Source: Nonomuraea sp. NEAU-A123 (GTDB taxonomy: Bacteria > Actinomycetota > Actinomycetes > Streptosporangiales > Streptosporangiaceae). From it: 64,000 bases of DNA. The DNA lies in assembly GCF_018603905.1 (NCBI RefSeq), contig NZ_JAHFZZ010000032.1:1-64000 (forward strand). The letters are read 5' to 3'. How positions within the stretch are numbered: the first letter of the stretch is position 1; the number at the start of each line of letters is the position of its first letter. Positions 24,465-32,626 of this stretch are shown one piece after another. A model generated the notes under the pieces. It saw only the letters and a list, made by a program, of their open reading frames with translations, did not search any database and had not been told where the DNA came from. The position numbers were made by a program, and so were the translations under genes.

Positions 24465-26755
24465 CCACCACTGAGACGCAGAGCCCACCGCGCGAGCGGG
24501 CCGTGGGCCAGGGGATCGACCGGGTCGACGGCCCGGAGAAGACGACGGGCAAGGCCCGGTTCGCCGCCGAGTTCCCGTACCCGGACCTCGCGTACGCCGC
24601 CCTGGTGCACGCGACGGTCGCGCGCGGCCGGATCACCGGCATCGACGCCAAGGCGGCCGAGGCGGTGACGGGCGTCCTGTCGGTGATCACCCACCTGAAC
24701 GCGCCCGTGCTGAAGCCGGCGCCCGCGCGGAGCATGCTCGACCTGAGCACGATGGTCTCCGCGACGTCGGTCAACTACCTGAACACCGACGAGGTGCACT
24801 GGGACGGCCAGCCGGTGGCGGTCGTCGTGGCGGAGAGCCTGGAGGCGGCGCGGCGTGGCGCGGCCCTGGTCGAGGTGACCTACCAGGAGTTCCCGGCCGC
24901 GGTGGACTTCGCCGCGGAGGAGGCGAACGCCAAGCCGCAGAAGAACAGCCTGCTGGGGGCGGGCAGCGCCAAGAAGGGCGACGCGGAGGCGGCGCTGGCG
25001 GCGGCACCGGTGTCGGTGGACCTGCGCTTCACCACCCCGCCCCACAACCACAACGCGATCGAGCCGCACGCGACCACGGCCATCTGGGACGGCGACCGGC
25101 TGACCGTCCACGAGGGCAGCCAGGCCATCGCGTGGATGCGCAAGCACCTCGCGCTCAGGTTCGGCATCCCCGAGCGGAACGTCCGCATGACCTCGCCGTA
25201 CGTCGGCGGCGGCTTCGGCGGCAAGGGCCTGATCTGGCCGGGCACGATCCTGACCGCGCTGGCCGCCCGGGCGACCGGCAGGCCGGTGCGGATGATGCTG
25301 ACCAGGGAGGGTGTCTACCGTACGGTCGGCGGGCGCACGCCCTCGATCCAGCGCGTCGCGCTCGGCGCCGGCCAGGACGGCAGGCTGACCGCGCTGATCC
25401 ACACCAGCGTCACCAGGTCCGGGAAGGTGGGCGGCGGCCCCGAGCAGGTCACCGGCGCCGCGGGGCACCTCTACGACGCCGAGAACATCCTCCTCCAGCA
25501 GAACCTCGTCGAGATGGACCTGATCCCCAACACGTTCATGCGCGCGCCCGGCGAAGCCATCGGCACGTTCGCGCTGGAGGCGGCGGTCGACGAGCTGGCC
25601 GGCGAGCTCGGCGTCGACCCGATCGAGCTGCGGATGCGCAACGAGCCCGCGCGCAACCCGCTCGACGGCAAGCGCTTCGCGCACCGGATGCTGCGCGAGG
25701 CGTACGCGCTGGGCGCCGAGCGGTTCGGCTGGGCCGAGCGCACGCCGGAGCCCGGCTCGATGCGCGACGGCAGGTGGCTCGTCGGCATGGGGGTGGCCAC
25801 GGCCTACCATCCGTCGGTGCAGTTCACGGCCAACGTCACCGCGCGGCTCTCGGCCGACGGCACGGTCGTGGTGCGCTGCGGCTTCCAGGAGATGGGCATG
25901 GGCGGCGCGACCGCGCAGGCGCAGATCGCCGCCGACGAGCTGGGCGTGCCCTATGAGGCGGTCCGGGTGGAGTACGGCGACACGGACCTGCCGACCGGGC
26001 CGATGGCGGGCGGTTCCGCGCAGACCGCGAGCATCGCGGCGAGCCTGCTGGCGGCCTGCGCGAAGCTGAAGGGGGAGGTGCTGGGCCTGGCCAGGCGCTC
26101 CGGCGACTCGCCGCTCCGCGGGCAGCGGCTCGCCGGGGTCGAGGCCAGGGACGGCGGGCTCTACCGGCTCGACCGGCCGGACTCCGGCGAGAGCTACGAG
26201 GCCATCCTGTCCAGGGCGGGCCGGCCGTACGTCGAGGCCGCTATCGGGGCCGAATCGGGCCTCGGCGCGGTGGCCGGGCAGGTCAGGTTCATGGCGAAGT
26301 TCCTCAGCGACCAGCGGCGCTGGGTCAAGGCCGCGTGCGGCGCCCAGTTCTGCGAGGTACGCGTCGACCAGGACACCGGCGAGGTGCGGGTGTCGCGCTG
26401 GCTCGGCGTGTTCGACGTGGGCCGGGTGATCAACGCGAAGACGGCGGCCAGCCAGCTCCGGGGCGGCATCGTGATGGGGATCGGCATGGCGCTGTCGGAG
26501 GAGACGCTGGTCGACCCGCGCAACGGCCGCGTGATGAACCCGGGGCTGGGCGACTACCACGTCCCCGTGCACGCCGACATCCCGCCGATCGACATCCACT
26601 ACCTGGACGAGCCCGACCCGACCATGCCCCTGGGCCTGCTCGGCATCGGCGAGGTGAGCATCACGGGCGTCGCGGGGGCCATCGCGAGCGCCGTGCACCA
26701 CGCCACCGGCAAGCGCGTCCGCGACCTGCCGATCACCCTCGACAAGCTCCTTTGA
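24461..26755 (+). CDS. Molybdopterin subunit of PaoABC-type aldehyde oxidoreductase
   Basis: A 764-residue large subunit with YVGGGFGGKG, FMRAPGEAIGTFALE and FQEMGMGGATAQAQ, plus LGIGEVSITG near the end with the catalytic Glu. The active-site loop is RAPGE, as in YagR/PaoC enzymes, not AYxCSFR, so this is not a CO dehydrogenase. It likely oxidises aromatic or other aldehydes in the cytoplasm. No XdhC-type chaperone gene is adjacent; the one in the cox operon may serve both. Confidence 0.92.
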   Translation: MTTTETQSPPRERAVGQGIDRVDGPEKTTGKARFAAEFPYPDLAYAALVHATVARGRITGIDAKAAEAVTGVLSVITHLNAPVLKPAPARSMLDLSTMVSATSVNYLNTDEVHWDGQPVAVVVAESLEAARRGAALVEVTYQEFPAAVDFAAEEANAKPQKNSLLGAGSAKKGDAEAALAAAPVSVDLRFTTPPHNHNAIEPHATTAIWDGDRLTVHEGSQAIAWMRKHLALRFGIPERNVRMTSPYVGGGFGGKGLIWPGTILTALAARATGRPVRMMLTREGVYRTVGGRTPSIQRVALGAGQDGRLTALIHTSVTRSGKVGGGPEQVTGAAGHLYDAENILLQQNLVEMDLIPNTFMRAPGEAIGTFALEAAVDELAGELGVDPIELRMRNEPARNPLDGKRFAHRMLREAYALGAERFGWAERTPEPGSMRDGRWLVGMGVATAYHPSVQFTANVTARLSADGTVVVRCGFQEMGMGGATAQAQIAADELGVPYEAVRVEYGDTDLPTGPMAGGSAQTASIAASLLAACAKLKGEVLGLARRSGDSPLRGQRLAGVEARDGGLYRLDRPDSGESYEAILSRAGRPYVEAAIGAESGLGAVAGQVRFMAKFLSDQRRWVKAACGAQFCEVRVDQDTGEVRVSRWLGVFDVGRVINAKTAASQLRGGIVMGIGMALSEETLVDPRNGRVMNPGLGDYHVPVHADIPPIDIHYLDEPDPTMPLGLLGIGEVSITGVAGAIASAVHHATGKRVRDLPITLDKLL

Positions 26756-26774
26756 CCGCCGGCCGGGCAGTTCG

Positions 26775-27608
26775 TCACTGACCGGCGAGGCCGGTATGGG
26801 CGACTCCCCGGATGATCTGACGCTGGAAGAGGACGAAGACCACCAGCAGCGGCAGCCCGGCGAGCACCACGCTGGCCATGATCTGCGCGTACCGGAGGCC
26901 GAACGTGCCCTGCACCACGTTGGCCAGGCCGACCGGGAGCGTCATCGTGTTGGGGTCGGTCGAGACCAGGAACGGCCAGAGGAAGTTGTTCCACGTCGTA
27001 ATGAATGTGAAGATCGACACGGCCGCGAGCACCGGCCGCGACAGCGGCAGGACGATCGTGAAGAACACCCGCCAGCGCCCGGCCCCGTCCACGAAGGCCG
27101 CCTGCTCCAGCTCCAGCGGCACGTCCTGGAAGAACTTGTAGAGGATGTACACGATCAGCGGCGCCGCGACCTGCGGCAGGATGATCGACCACCAGGTGTC
27201 TACCAGCCCGAACGACACCATCTCGGCGAACAGCGGCGCGATGAGCACCTGCGGCGGCACCATGATCCCGGCCAGGATGACCACCAGCAGCACCCGCTGG
27301 CCGCGGAACTGCGTGCGCGCGAACCCGTACGCGGCCATCGCCGAGAACAGCACGGTCATGAAGGTGACGACGACCGCGGTGACCGTCGAGTTGATCGCCC
27401 ACTTGACGATGCCGCCGGTCGCCAGCACCAGCCGGTAGGCGTCCAGGGTGAGCTCGCTGCCGAACCACTGGAGCGGGAGCTTGGTGGTCTCGGCCTCGGG
27501 CTTCAGCGAGGTGGCGACGGCCCAGGCGATGGGGGCGATCCAGACGATGGCGAGCGCCGCCGCGATCACCAGCAGGATGATCTGGGAGGGGCTGAACCGC
27601 TTGGTCAT
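26775..27608 (-). CDS. Carbohydrate ABC permease (MalG type)
   Basis: A 277-residue permease with six predicted transmembrane helices and the EAA loop EQAAFVDGAGRWRVFFTIVLPLSRP. It pairs with the MalF-type permease upstream, whose stop it overlaps. No ATPase is encoded here, as is usual in actinomycetes where a shared MsiK-like ATPase drives many sugar importers. Context suggests arabino- or xylo-oligosaccharides as substrate. Confidence 0.92.
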   Translation of the reverse strand: MTKRFSPSQIILLVIAAALAIVWIAPIAWAVATSLKPEAETTKLPLQWFGSELTLDAYRLVLATGGIVKWAINSTVTAVVVTFMTVLFSAMAAYGFARTQFRGQRVLLVVILAGIMVPPQVLIAPLFAEMVSFGLVDTWWSIILPQVAAPLIVYILYKFFQDVPLELEQAAFVDGAGRWRVFFTIVLPLSRPVLAAVSIFTFITTWNNFLWPFLVSTDPNTMTLPVGLANVVQGTFGLRYAQIMASVVLAGLPLLVVFVLFQRQIIRGVAHTGLAGQ

Positions 27609-28525
27609 GACAGGGCCTCCTCGCGCTTGCGGAGCAGCCGGAGCTGCCCCAGCGACACGATGACGATCAGGACGAAGAGGATGTAGGTGATGGCCGACGC
27701 GTAGCCGATGCGGTAGCCGGAGAAGCCGACCTCGTAGGCGTACTCGATGATCGGCCGGGTGGCCTCCTCGGGGCCGCCGTTCGTCATCAGGTAGATCTGG
27801 TCGAAGACCTTCAGCGACGCCAGGAGCTGCAGCACCACGATGAGCCCGGTCGTCCGGCCGAGCAGCGGCAGCGTGATCGAGCGCAGCTTGGTCCAGGCCG
27901 TCGCCCCGTCGATCGCGGCGGCGTCGTACAGGTGCTGGGGGATCGACTGCAAGGCGGCGAGGTAGAGCAGGAAGTTGAAGCCGACCGTCCACCAGACGGT
28001 GGTCAGCACCATCGACCACATCGCCACGTCCGGGTCGCCCAGCCAGAGGACATGGGTGCCCAGCGTGCCGTTGAGCAGGCCGTAGTCGGGCGGGTAGATC
28101 ATCTGCAGCCAGAGCACCGCGATGACGGCCGACGGCAGCAGGAACGGCCCGAAGAACGACAGCCGCCACAGCCACTGCAGGAAGCGCAGGTTGTGCACCA
28201 GCAGGGCGAAGGCCAGGCCGAGCAGCACCAGCGGGATCGTGCTCAGCACGGTGAACACCAGCGTGTTCCACAGCGAGTGCCACATCCTGGGATCGCTGAA
28301 CGCCTCGGCGTAGTTGGCGAACCCGACGAGCTCGTTGTTGCCGCCGGCGATGTTGACGCTCGACAGGCTCATGCGGAAGCCGAGCACGGTCGGCCACACC
28401 AGGAAGACGACATAGATCAGCAGGAAGGGCGCGACGAACAGCAGCCCGTGCTGGGTCCAGCGGCGCCGTACCTGGATCTGGGAGACCGGAGCGGTGGCGG
28501 CGGGGGCGGCGACGGTGGCGGTCAT
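27605..28525 (-). CDS. Carbohydrate ABC permease (MalF type)
   Basis: A 306-residue permease with an N-terminal cytoplasmic segment, six transmembrane helices and EAA loop YDAAAIDGATAWTKLRSITLPLL. Two consecutive ATG codons are available; the second (28525) has a better-spaced AAGGAGG and overlaps the binding-protein stop. It forms one operon with the solute-binding protein and the MalG-type permease. Confidence 0.92.
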   Translation of the reverse strand: MTATVAAPAATAPVSQIQVRRRWTQHGLLFVAPFLLIYVVFLVWPTVLGFRMSLSSVNIAGGNNELVGFANYAEAFSDPRMWHSLWNTLVFTVLSTIPLVLLGLAFALLVHNLRFLQWLWRLSFFGPFLLPSAVIAVLWLQMIYPPDYGLLNGTLGTHVLWLGDPDVAMWSMVLTTVWWTVGFNFLLYLAALQSIPQHLYDAAAIDGATAWTKLRSITLPLLGRTTGLIVVLQLLASLKVFDQIYLMTNGGPEEATRPIIEYAYEVGFSGYRIGYASAITYILFVLIVIVSLGQLRLLRKREEALS

Positions 28526-29856
28526 CATCCCTCCTTGGCAGGGAAGGGGTTGGGGGCTGACATGAGTCGGTTGAGCGCCTGCTTGGCGGTGTCCAAGCCC
28601 TGCTCGGGCGTCCGCGACCCGCTGATGACCGGCGAGAACGCGCCGCCGAACTCGATCCACAACCGCGACGCGGACCCGGCGAACCACACCTTCGGATCCA
28701 GGGCGACCTCGGTAATCACCGAGCGGTACTCCGACTGCGGCTGCAGCGCGAGGTAGGAAGGCTCCTCCAGCGCGGGCAGGTAGGCGGGCACGTGCCCAGC
28801 CACCGCCCAGTCGGCACTGTGCTTGACCAGGTAGGCGATGAACCGGTAGGTCGCCGCCTCGGTCTCCGGATCCCGGCTGCGCTGGTGCGGCAGCACGAAC
28901 GAGTGGCAGTCGGCCTGGGCCGCGCCGCTGCCGAAGACGCTGGGGAAGCGGGCCATGCTGAACGGCGTCTTGCGTTCCTTCAACCCGGTGGTCTCCCAGT
29001 CGCCGTTCCACAGGAAGGCCGCCTCGCCGTTGGTGAAGGCGGCCACGGACGCGCCGTAGTCGGTGCGCGGGCTGCACAGCCCTTCCTTGCCGAGCAGTTG
29101 CATGAACCGCAGCGCGTCGAGCGCCTTGGCGTCGTCGAGGGCGACCCGGGCGCCGTCGTCCGACACCAGCGTGCCGCCGCTCTGCGCGTACAGCGACTCC
29201 CACACCCGCCACGGGCCCACGGTGCCGAGGCCGAGCGCGTCGAAGACCAGCGGCGGCTTGCCGCCGAGCGTGTCCTTGGCCGTGCGCAGCATGGCCAGCA
29301 GCTCGTCGGTCCCGGTGGTCGGCTTCAGCTTGCCGTCGGCGCCGAGCAGGCCGGCCTTTCGGGAGATGTCGGTGTTGTAGTACTGGACCATGGGATGGGC
29401 GTCGAACGGCACGGCGTACAGCTCGCCGTCGATGTGGGCGCGCTCCCAGATGGGCGGGCTGAAGTCGGCGGCCCGCAGGCCGTTCTCGGCGAGCAGGTCG
29501 AGGTTGATCGGGTCGAGTATCCGACCGGCGCCGATCCCGGACAGGCGGGCCAGGTGGAAGGTGGCCAGGTCGGGCGAGCGCCCGCCCGCTCCGGCCATCG
29601 CGATCTTCGTGTAGTACGGCTCGCCCCACGCGAGCACGTTCTCCTCGACGAAGATGTCGGGATTGGCCTTGGCGAACGCGCCGACCATCCGGTTCATGAT
29701 GATGCCGTCACTGGCGCCGAGGAAGTGCCAGTAGCGGACCCGGCGCTGGGCCGAGCCCAGGCCGATGGGGATCGCGCAGCCGGCCGCGCCGGCACCGAGA
29801 AGGGCGAGGGCGCCGCCGAGAAGATGGCGGCGGGAGACGGGTGAAGGACCTTCCAT
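28525..29856 (-). CDS. Sugar-binding lipoprotein of ABC importer
   Basis: A 443-residue family 1 extracellular solute-binding protein. The N-terminus reads SRRHLLGGALALLGAGAAGC, combining a twin-Arg-like start and a lipobox Cys, so Tat export and lipid anchoring are possible. It is the first gene of the leftward importer operon, divergent from the GH51 arabinofuranosidase across a region with LacI-like sites. The probable ligand is an arabinoxylan-derived oligosaccharide (from context). Confidence 0.9.
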   Translation of the reverse strand: MEGPSPVSRRHLLGGALALLGAGAAGCAIPIGLGSAQRRVRYWHFLGASDGIIMNRMVGAFAKANPDIFVEENVLAWGEPYYTKIAMAGAGGRSPDLATFHLARLSGIGAGRILDPINLDLLAENGLRAADFSPPIWERAHIDGELYAVPFDAHPMVQYYNTDISRKAGLLGADGKLKPTTGTDELLAMLRTAKDTLGGKPPLVFDALGLGTVGPWRVWESLYAQSGGTLVSDDGARVALDDAKALDALRFMQLLGKEGLCSPRTDYGASVAAFTNGEAAFLWNGDWETTGLKERKTPFSMARFPSVFGSGAAQADCHSFVLPHQRSRDPETEAATYRFIAYLVKHSADWAVAGHVPAYLPALEEPSYLALQPQSEYRSVITEVALDPKVWFAGSASRLWIEFGGAFSPVISGSRTPEQGLDTAKQALNRLMSAPNPFPAKEG

Positions 29857-29885
29857 GAGCGGCCTCTTTTCGGGTTACCCGAGTG

Positions 29886-29943
29886 TTTGCGGTAACACCA
29901 GAGCTGTCAAGACCACTTGACCCGACCTATGGGAGCGCTAACA
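29886..29943. promoter_or_regulatory. Candidate LacI operators between importer and arabinofuranosidase
   Basis: Two related sites, TTTGCGGTAACAC (29886-29898) and GAGCGCTAACA (29933-29943), share CG(G/C)TAACA. A third, GATAACGCTAACA, lies upstream of the lacI-type gene at 32516-32528. The common element in both control regions suggests one LacI repressor governing importer, arabinofuranosidase and itself. Confidence 0.55.
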
Positions 29944-29974
29944 ATCGAGGAATCACTTTCGAGGAGTCTGCACA

Positions 29975-31465
29975 GTGCACGAAGCGCATCTCACCATCGA
30001 CCCCGCCTTCCGCGTAGCCCCGGTACGCCGCCGTACCTTCGGCACGTTCGTGGAACACCTGGGCCGTTGCGTCTATACCGGCATCTACGAGCCGGGCCAC
30101 CCGACCGCCGACGCGGACGGCTTCCGCCGCGACGTCCTCGACCTGACCCGCGAACTGGGCGTGTCCACGGTCCGCTACCCGGGCGGCAACTTCGTGTCCG
30201 GTTACCGCTGGGAGGACGGCATCGGGCCGGTCGCCGAGCGGCCCCGGCGGCTGGACCTGGCCTGGCACAGCACCGAGACCAACGAGGTCGGGGTGGATGA
30301 GTTCGTCCGCTGGTGCCGCAAGGCCGGGGTGGAGCCGATGATGGCGCTCAACCTCGGCACCCGTGGCATCGCCGAGGCCTTGGACCTGCTCGAATACTGC
30401 AACCACCCGTCCGGCACCGCGCTGTCGGACCTGCGGATCGCCAACGGCGCCAAGGAGCCGCACGGCATCCGGATGTGGTGCCTGGGCAACGAGATGGACG
30501 GCCCGTGGCAGACCGGCCACAAGACCGCCCGCGAGTACGGCCGGCTGGCCGCCGAGACCGCCCGCGCCATGCGCACGATGGACGGCGAGCTGGAGCTGGT
30601 CGCCTGCGGCAGCTCGGGCTCGTCGATGCCGACCTTCGGCGCGTGGGAGGCCACGGTGCTCGAGGAGACCTATGACGTGGTCGACTATGTCTCCTGCCAC
30701 GCCTACTACGAGGAGAAGGACGGCGATCTCGCCAGCTTCCTGGCCTCCTCGACCGACATGGAGTACTTCATCTCCTCGGTCGTGGCCACCGCCGACCACG
30801 TCGGGGCCCGGCTTAAGTCGCGCAAGAAGATCAACCTCTCGTTCGACGAGTGGAACGTCTGGTACCTGTCCCGCTACCAGGCCGCCGAGCCGCCGCGCGA
30901 CTGGCCGGTCGCGCCGCCGCTGCTGGAGGACCACTACCACCTGGCCGACGCGGTGGCCTTCGGCGGCCTGCTGATCACCCTCCTGCGCAACAGCGACCGG
31001 GTGACCTCCGCCTCGCTGGCCCAGTTGGTCAACGTGATCGCGCCGATCATGACGTCGCCCGGCGGGTCCGCGTGGAAGCAGACCACCTTCCACCCCTTCG
31101 CGCAGGCGTCCCGGTACGCCGCCGGCGACGTGCTCCGCGTCGAGGCGACCTCGCCGAGCCACGACACCAAGGAGTTCGGGGAGGTGCCGCTGCTGCACGC
31201 CGTCGCCACGCACTCCGGCGACGAGACCGTGATCTTCGCCGTCAACCGCTCGACCGACGAGCCGTTGTCGCTGGAGATCGACGCACGGTCGCTGGGCGGC
31301 GCCCGCATCATCGAGGCCACCACGCTGGCGGGCCCCGACGTCTACGCCCGCAACACGGCCGAGGCGCCGGACACCGTCGCACCCCGGCCGAACCCGGACG
31401 TCCAGCACGATCCGCTCCGCGTGCTGCTGCCTCCTGTGTCCTGGAACATGATCCGCCTCGGCTGA
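29975..31465 (+). CDS. GH51 alpha-L-arabinofuranosidase
   Basis: A 496-residue intracellular enzyme with no signal peptide. The GH51 acid/base is Glu173 in CLGNEMDGPWQ, and the nucleophile Glu292 lies in SFDEWNVWY. The C-terminal beta domain is present, so the length fits the family. It releases arabinose from imported arabinoxylan fragments. The GTG at 29975 is preceded by GAGGAG with eight bases spacing. Its stop abuts the convergent lacI stop (TGATCA shared region). Confidence 0.94.
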   Translation: MHEAHLTIDPAFRVAPVRRRTFGTFVEHLGRCVYTGIYEPGHPTADADGFRRDVLDLTRELGVSTVRYPGGNFVSGYRWEDGIGPVAERPRRLDLAWHSTETNEVGVDEFVRWCRKAGVEPMMALNLGTRGIAEALDLLEYCNHPSGTALSDLRIANGAKEPHGIRMWCLGNEMDGPWQTGHKTAREYGRLAAETARAMRTMDGELELVACGSSGSSMPTFGAWEATVLEETYDVVDYVSCHAYYEEKDGDLASFLASSTDMEYFISSVVATADHVGARLKSRKKINLSFDEWNVWYLSRYQAAEPPRDWPVAPPLLEDHYHLADAVAFGGLLITLLRNSDRVTSASLAQLVNVIAPIMTSPGGSAWKQTTFHPFAQASRYAAGDVLRVEATSPSHDTKEFGEVPLLHAVATHSGDETVIFAVNRSTDEPLSLEIDARSLGGARIIEATTLAGPDVYARNTAEAPDTVAPRPNPDVQHDPLRVLLPPVSWNMIRLG

Positions 31466-32497
31466 TCACCTCGTATGGCTGGGGCCCGTGCTCTCCCTGA
31501 CCACGAGCTCGGGCTCCACCAGACGCTGGGTCTCTTTCCCCGCGCCCGCCATCCGGTCGAGGAGCAGGTGGAAAGCGCTCCTGCCGACCTCGCGGAAGTC
31601 CTGCCGGACCGTGGTCAGCGGGGGCCAGTAGTAGGCGGCCTCCGGAATGTCGTCGAAGCCGATCACGCTCACCTCCTCCGGCACCCGGCGCCCGGCCTCG
31701 CGCATCGCCCGCAGGACGCCCAGCGCCATCTGGTCGTTGCCCACGAAGACGGCCGTGACCGACGGGTCGGCGGCCAGCCGCCGGCCGTGCAGGTAACCCG
31801 ACCGGGGACTCCAGTCACCGCGTAACAGCTCGGGCACCGGCCGGTCCTCGGCCTCCAGCGCCCCCCGCCAGCCCTCGATCCGGCCGCTGGCGTCGATCCA
31901 GTCGACCGGCCCGCTCACGTGCCAGACCGTCTCGTGGCCGAGGCTCAGCAGGTGGCGGGTCGCCCGCGCGGCGCCCGCCCGCTGGTCGACCATGACCACC
32001 GGCACCGGGACGTCCTTGCCCGCGTCGACGGCCACCACCGGCAGATCGGGCGGCAGGTAACGCAGGCCGTCGACCGCCGACTCGTGGGGCGCGACGATGA
32101 CCACGCCGTCGACGGACTGGGTGCGGAGGCGGTGTACGCCCTCCTCGATCGACTTGCGGTTGAGCAGGCTCAGGCTGGCGATGCTCACGGTGTAGCCGGC
32201 CAGCCGGGCCGCCTGCTCTATGCAGTAGAGGGTGGAGGCCGGGCCGTACAGGGTGGTGTCGATGCTGACCACGCCGAGCACGCCCGAACGGCCCGTGACC
32301 AGCTGCCGAGCAGCCGAGTTGGGCCAGTAGTCGAGCTCGCGCACGGCGGCCAGCACGCGCTCCCGGGTCTCGGCGCGGACCCGGTCGGGCGCGTTGAGCA
32401 CCCGCGAGACCGTCATCGCCGAGACGCCCGCCAGCGCGGCCACGTCGCCGAGCACGGCGGGCCTGGTGCGCGCCTTGCCGTCCGATCCCCCAGCCAT
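31466..32497 (-). CDS. LacI-family repressor of arabinoxylan genes
   Basis: A 343-residue regulator with LacI HTH (DVAALAGVSAMTVSRVLNAPDRV) and a periplasmic-binding-like sensor domain. It lies convergent to GH51 and next to the xylanase. The ATG at 32497 has GGAGGTG upstream; the longer frame runs through its own promoter. A candidate operator, GATAACGCTAACA, sits about 20 bases upstream of the start and resembles sites in the GH51/importer control region, so autoregulation and local control are likely. Confidence 0.9.
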   Translation of the reverse strand: MAGGSDGKARTRPAVLGDVAALAGVSAMTVSRVLNAPDRVRAETRERVLAAVRELDYWPNSAARQLVTGRSGVLGVVSIDTTLYGPASTLYCIEQAARLAGYTVSIASLSLLNRKSIEEGVHRLRTQSVDGVVIVAPHESAVDGLRYLPPDLPVVAVDAGKDVPVPVVMVDQRAGAARATRHLLSLGHETVWHVSGPVDWIDASGRIEGWRGALEAEDRPVPELLRGDWSPRSGYLHGRRLAADPSVTAVFVGNDQMALGVLRAMREAGRRVPEEVSVIGFDDIPEAAYYWPPLTTVRQDFREVGRSAFHLLLDRMAGAGKETQRLVEPELVVRESTGPSHTR

Positions 32498-32515
32498 CCG
32501 GATCACCACCTCCGC

Positions 32516-32528
32516 GATAACGCTAACA
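32516..32528. promoter_or_regulatory. Candidate LacI autoregulatory operator
   Basis: GATAACGCTAACA lies just upstream of the lacI-type gene and shares CGCTAACA with the site at 29936-29943. It overlaps where its promoter would be expected. Confidence 0.5.
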
Positions 32529-32576
32529 GGCAGGTCGCCGAGGTGTGGATCACTGACCGGAGTCTGGACGGCGCGA

Positions 32577-32611
32577 ACGGGGGCGCGGCACCTCATGGGC
32601 CGCTCCCCCGT
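32577..32611 (-). terminator. Hairpin terminator after the xylanase gene
   Basis: Arms ACGGGGGCGCGGC (32577-32589) and GCCGCTCCCCCGT (32599-32611) pair with a single mismatch around a 9-base loop. It lies 15 bases beyond the xylanase stop in the direction of transcription and before the lacI promoter. There is no long U tract, as is common in actinomycetes. Confidence 0.6.
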
Positions 32612-32626
32612 CACTGATCGAGGCGG

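Noticed and set aside
24395..26701. 768-codon minus-strand frame over the aldehyde oxidoreductase
   Set aside because: Antisense shadow with no domain and unnatural composition.
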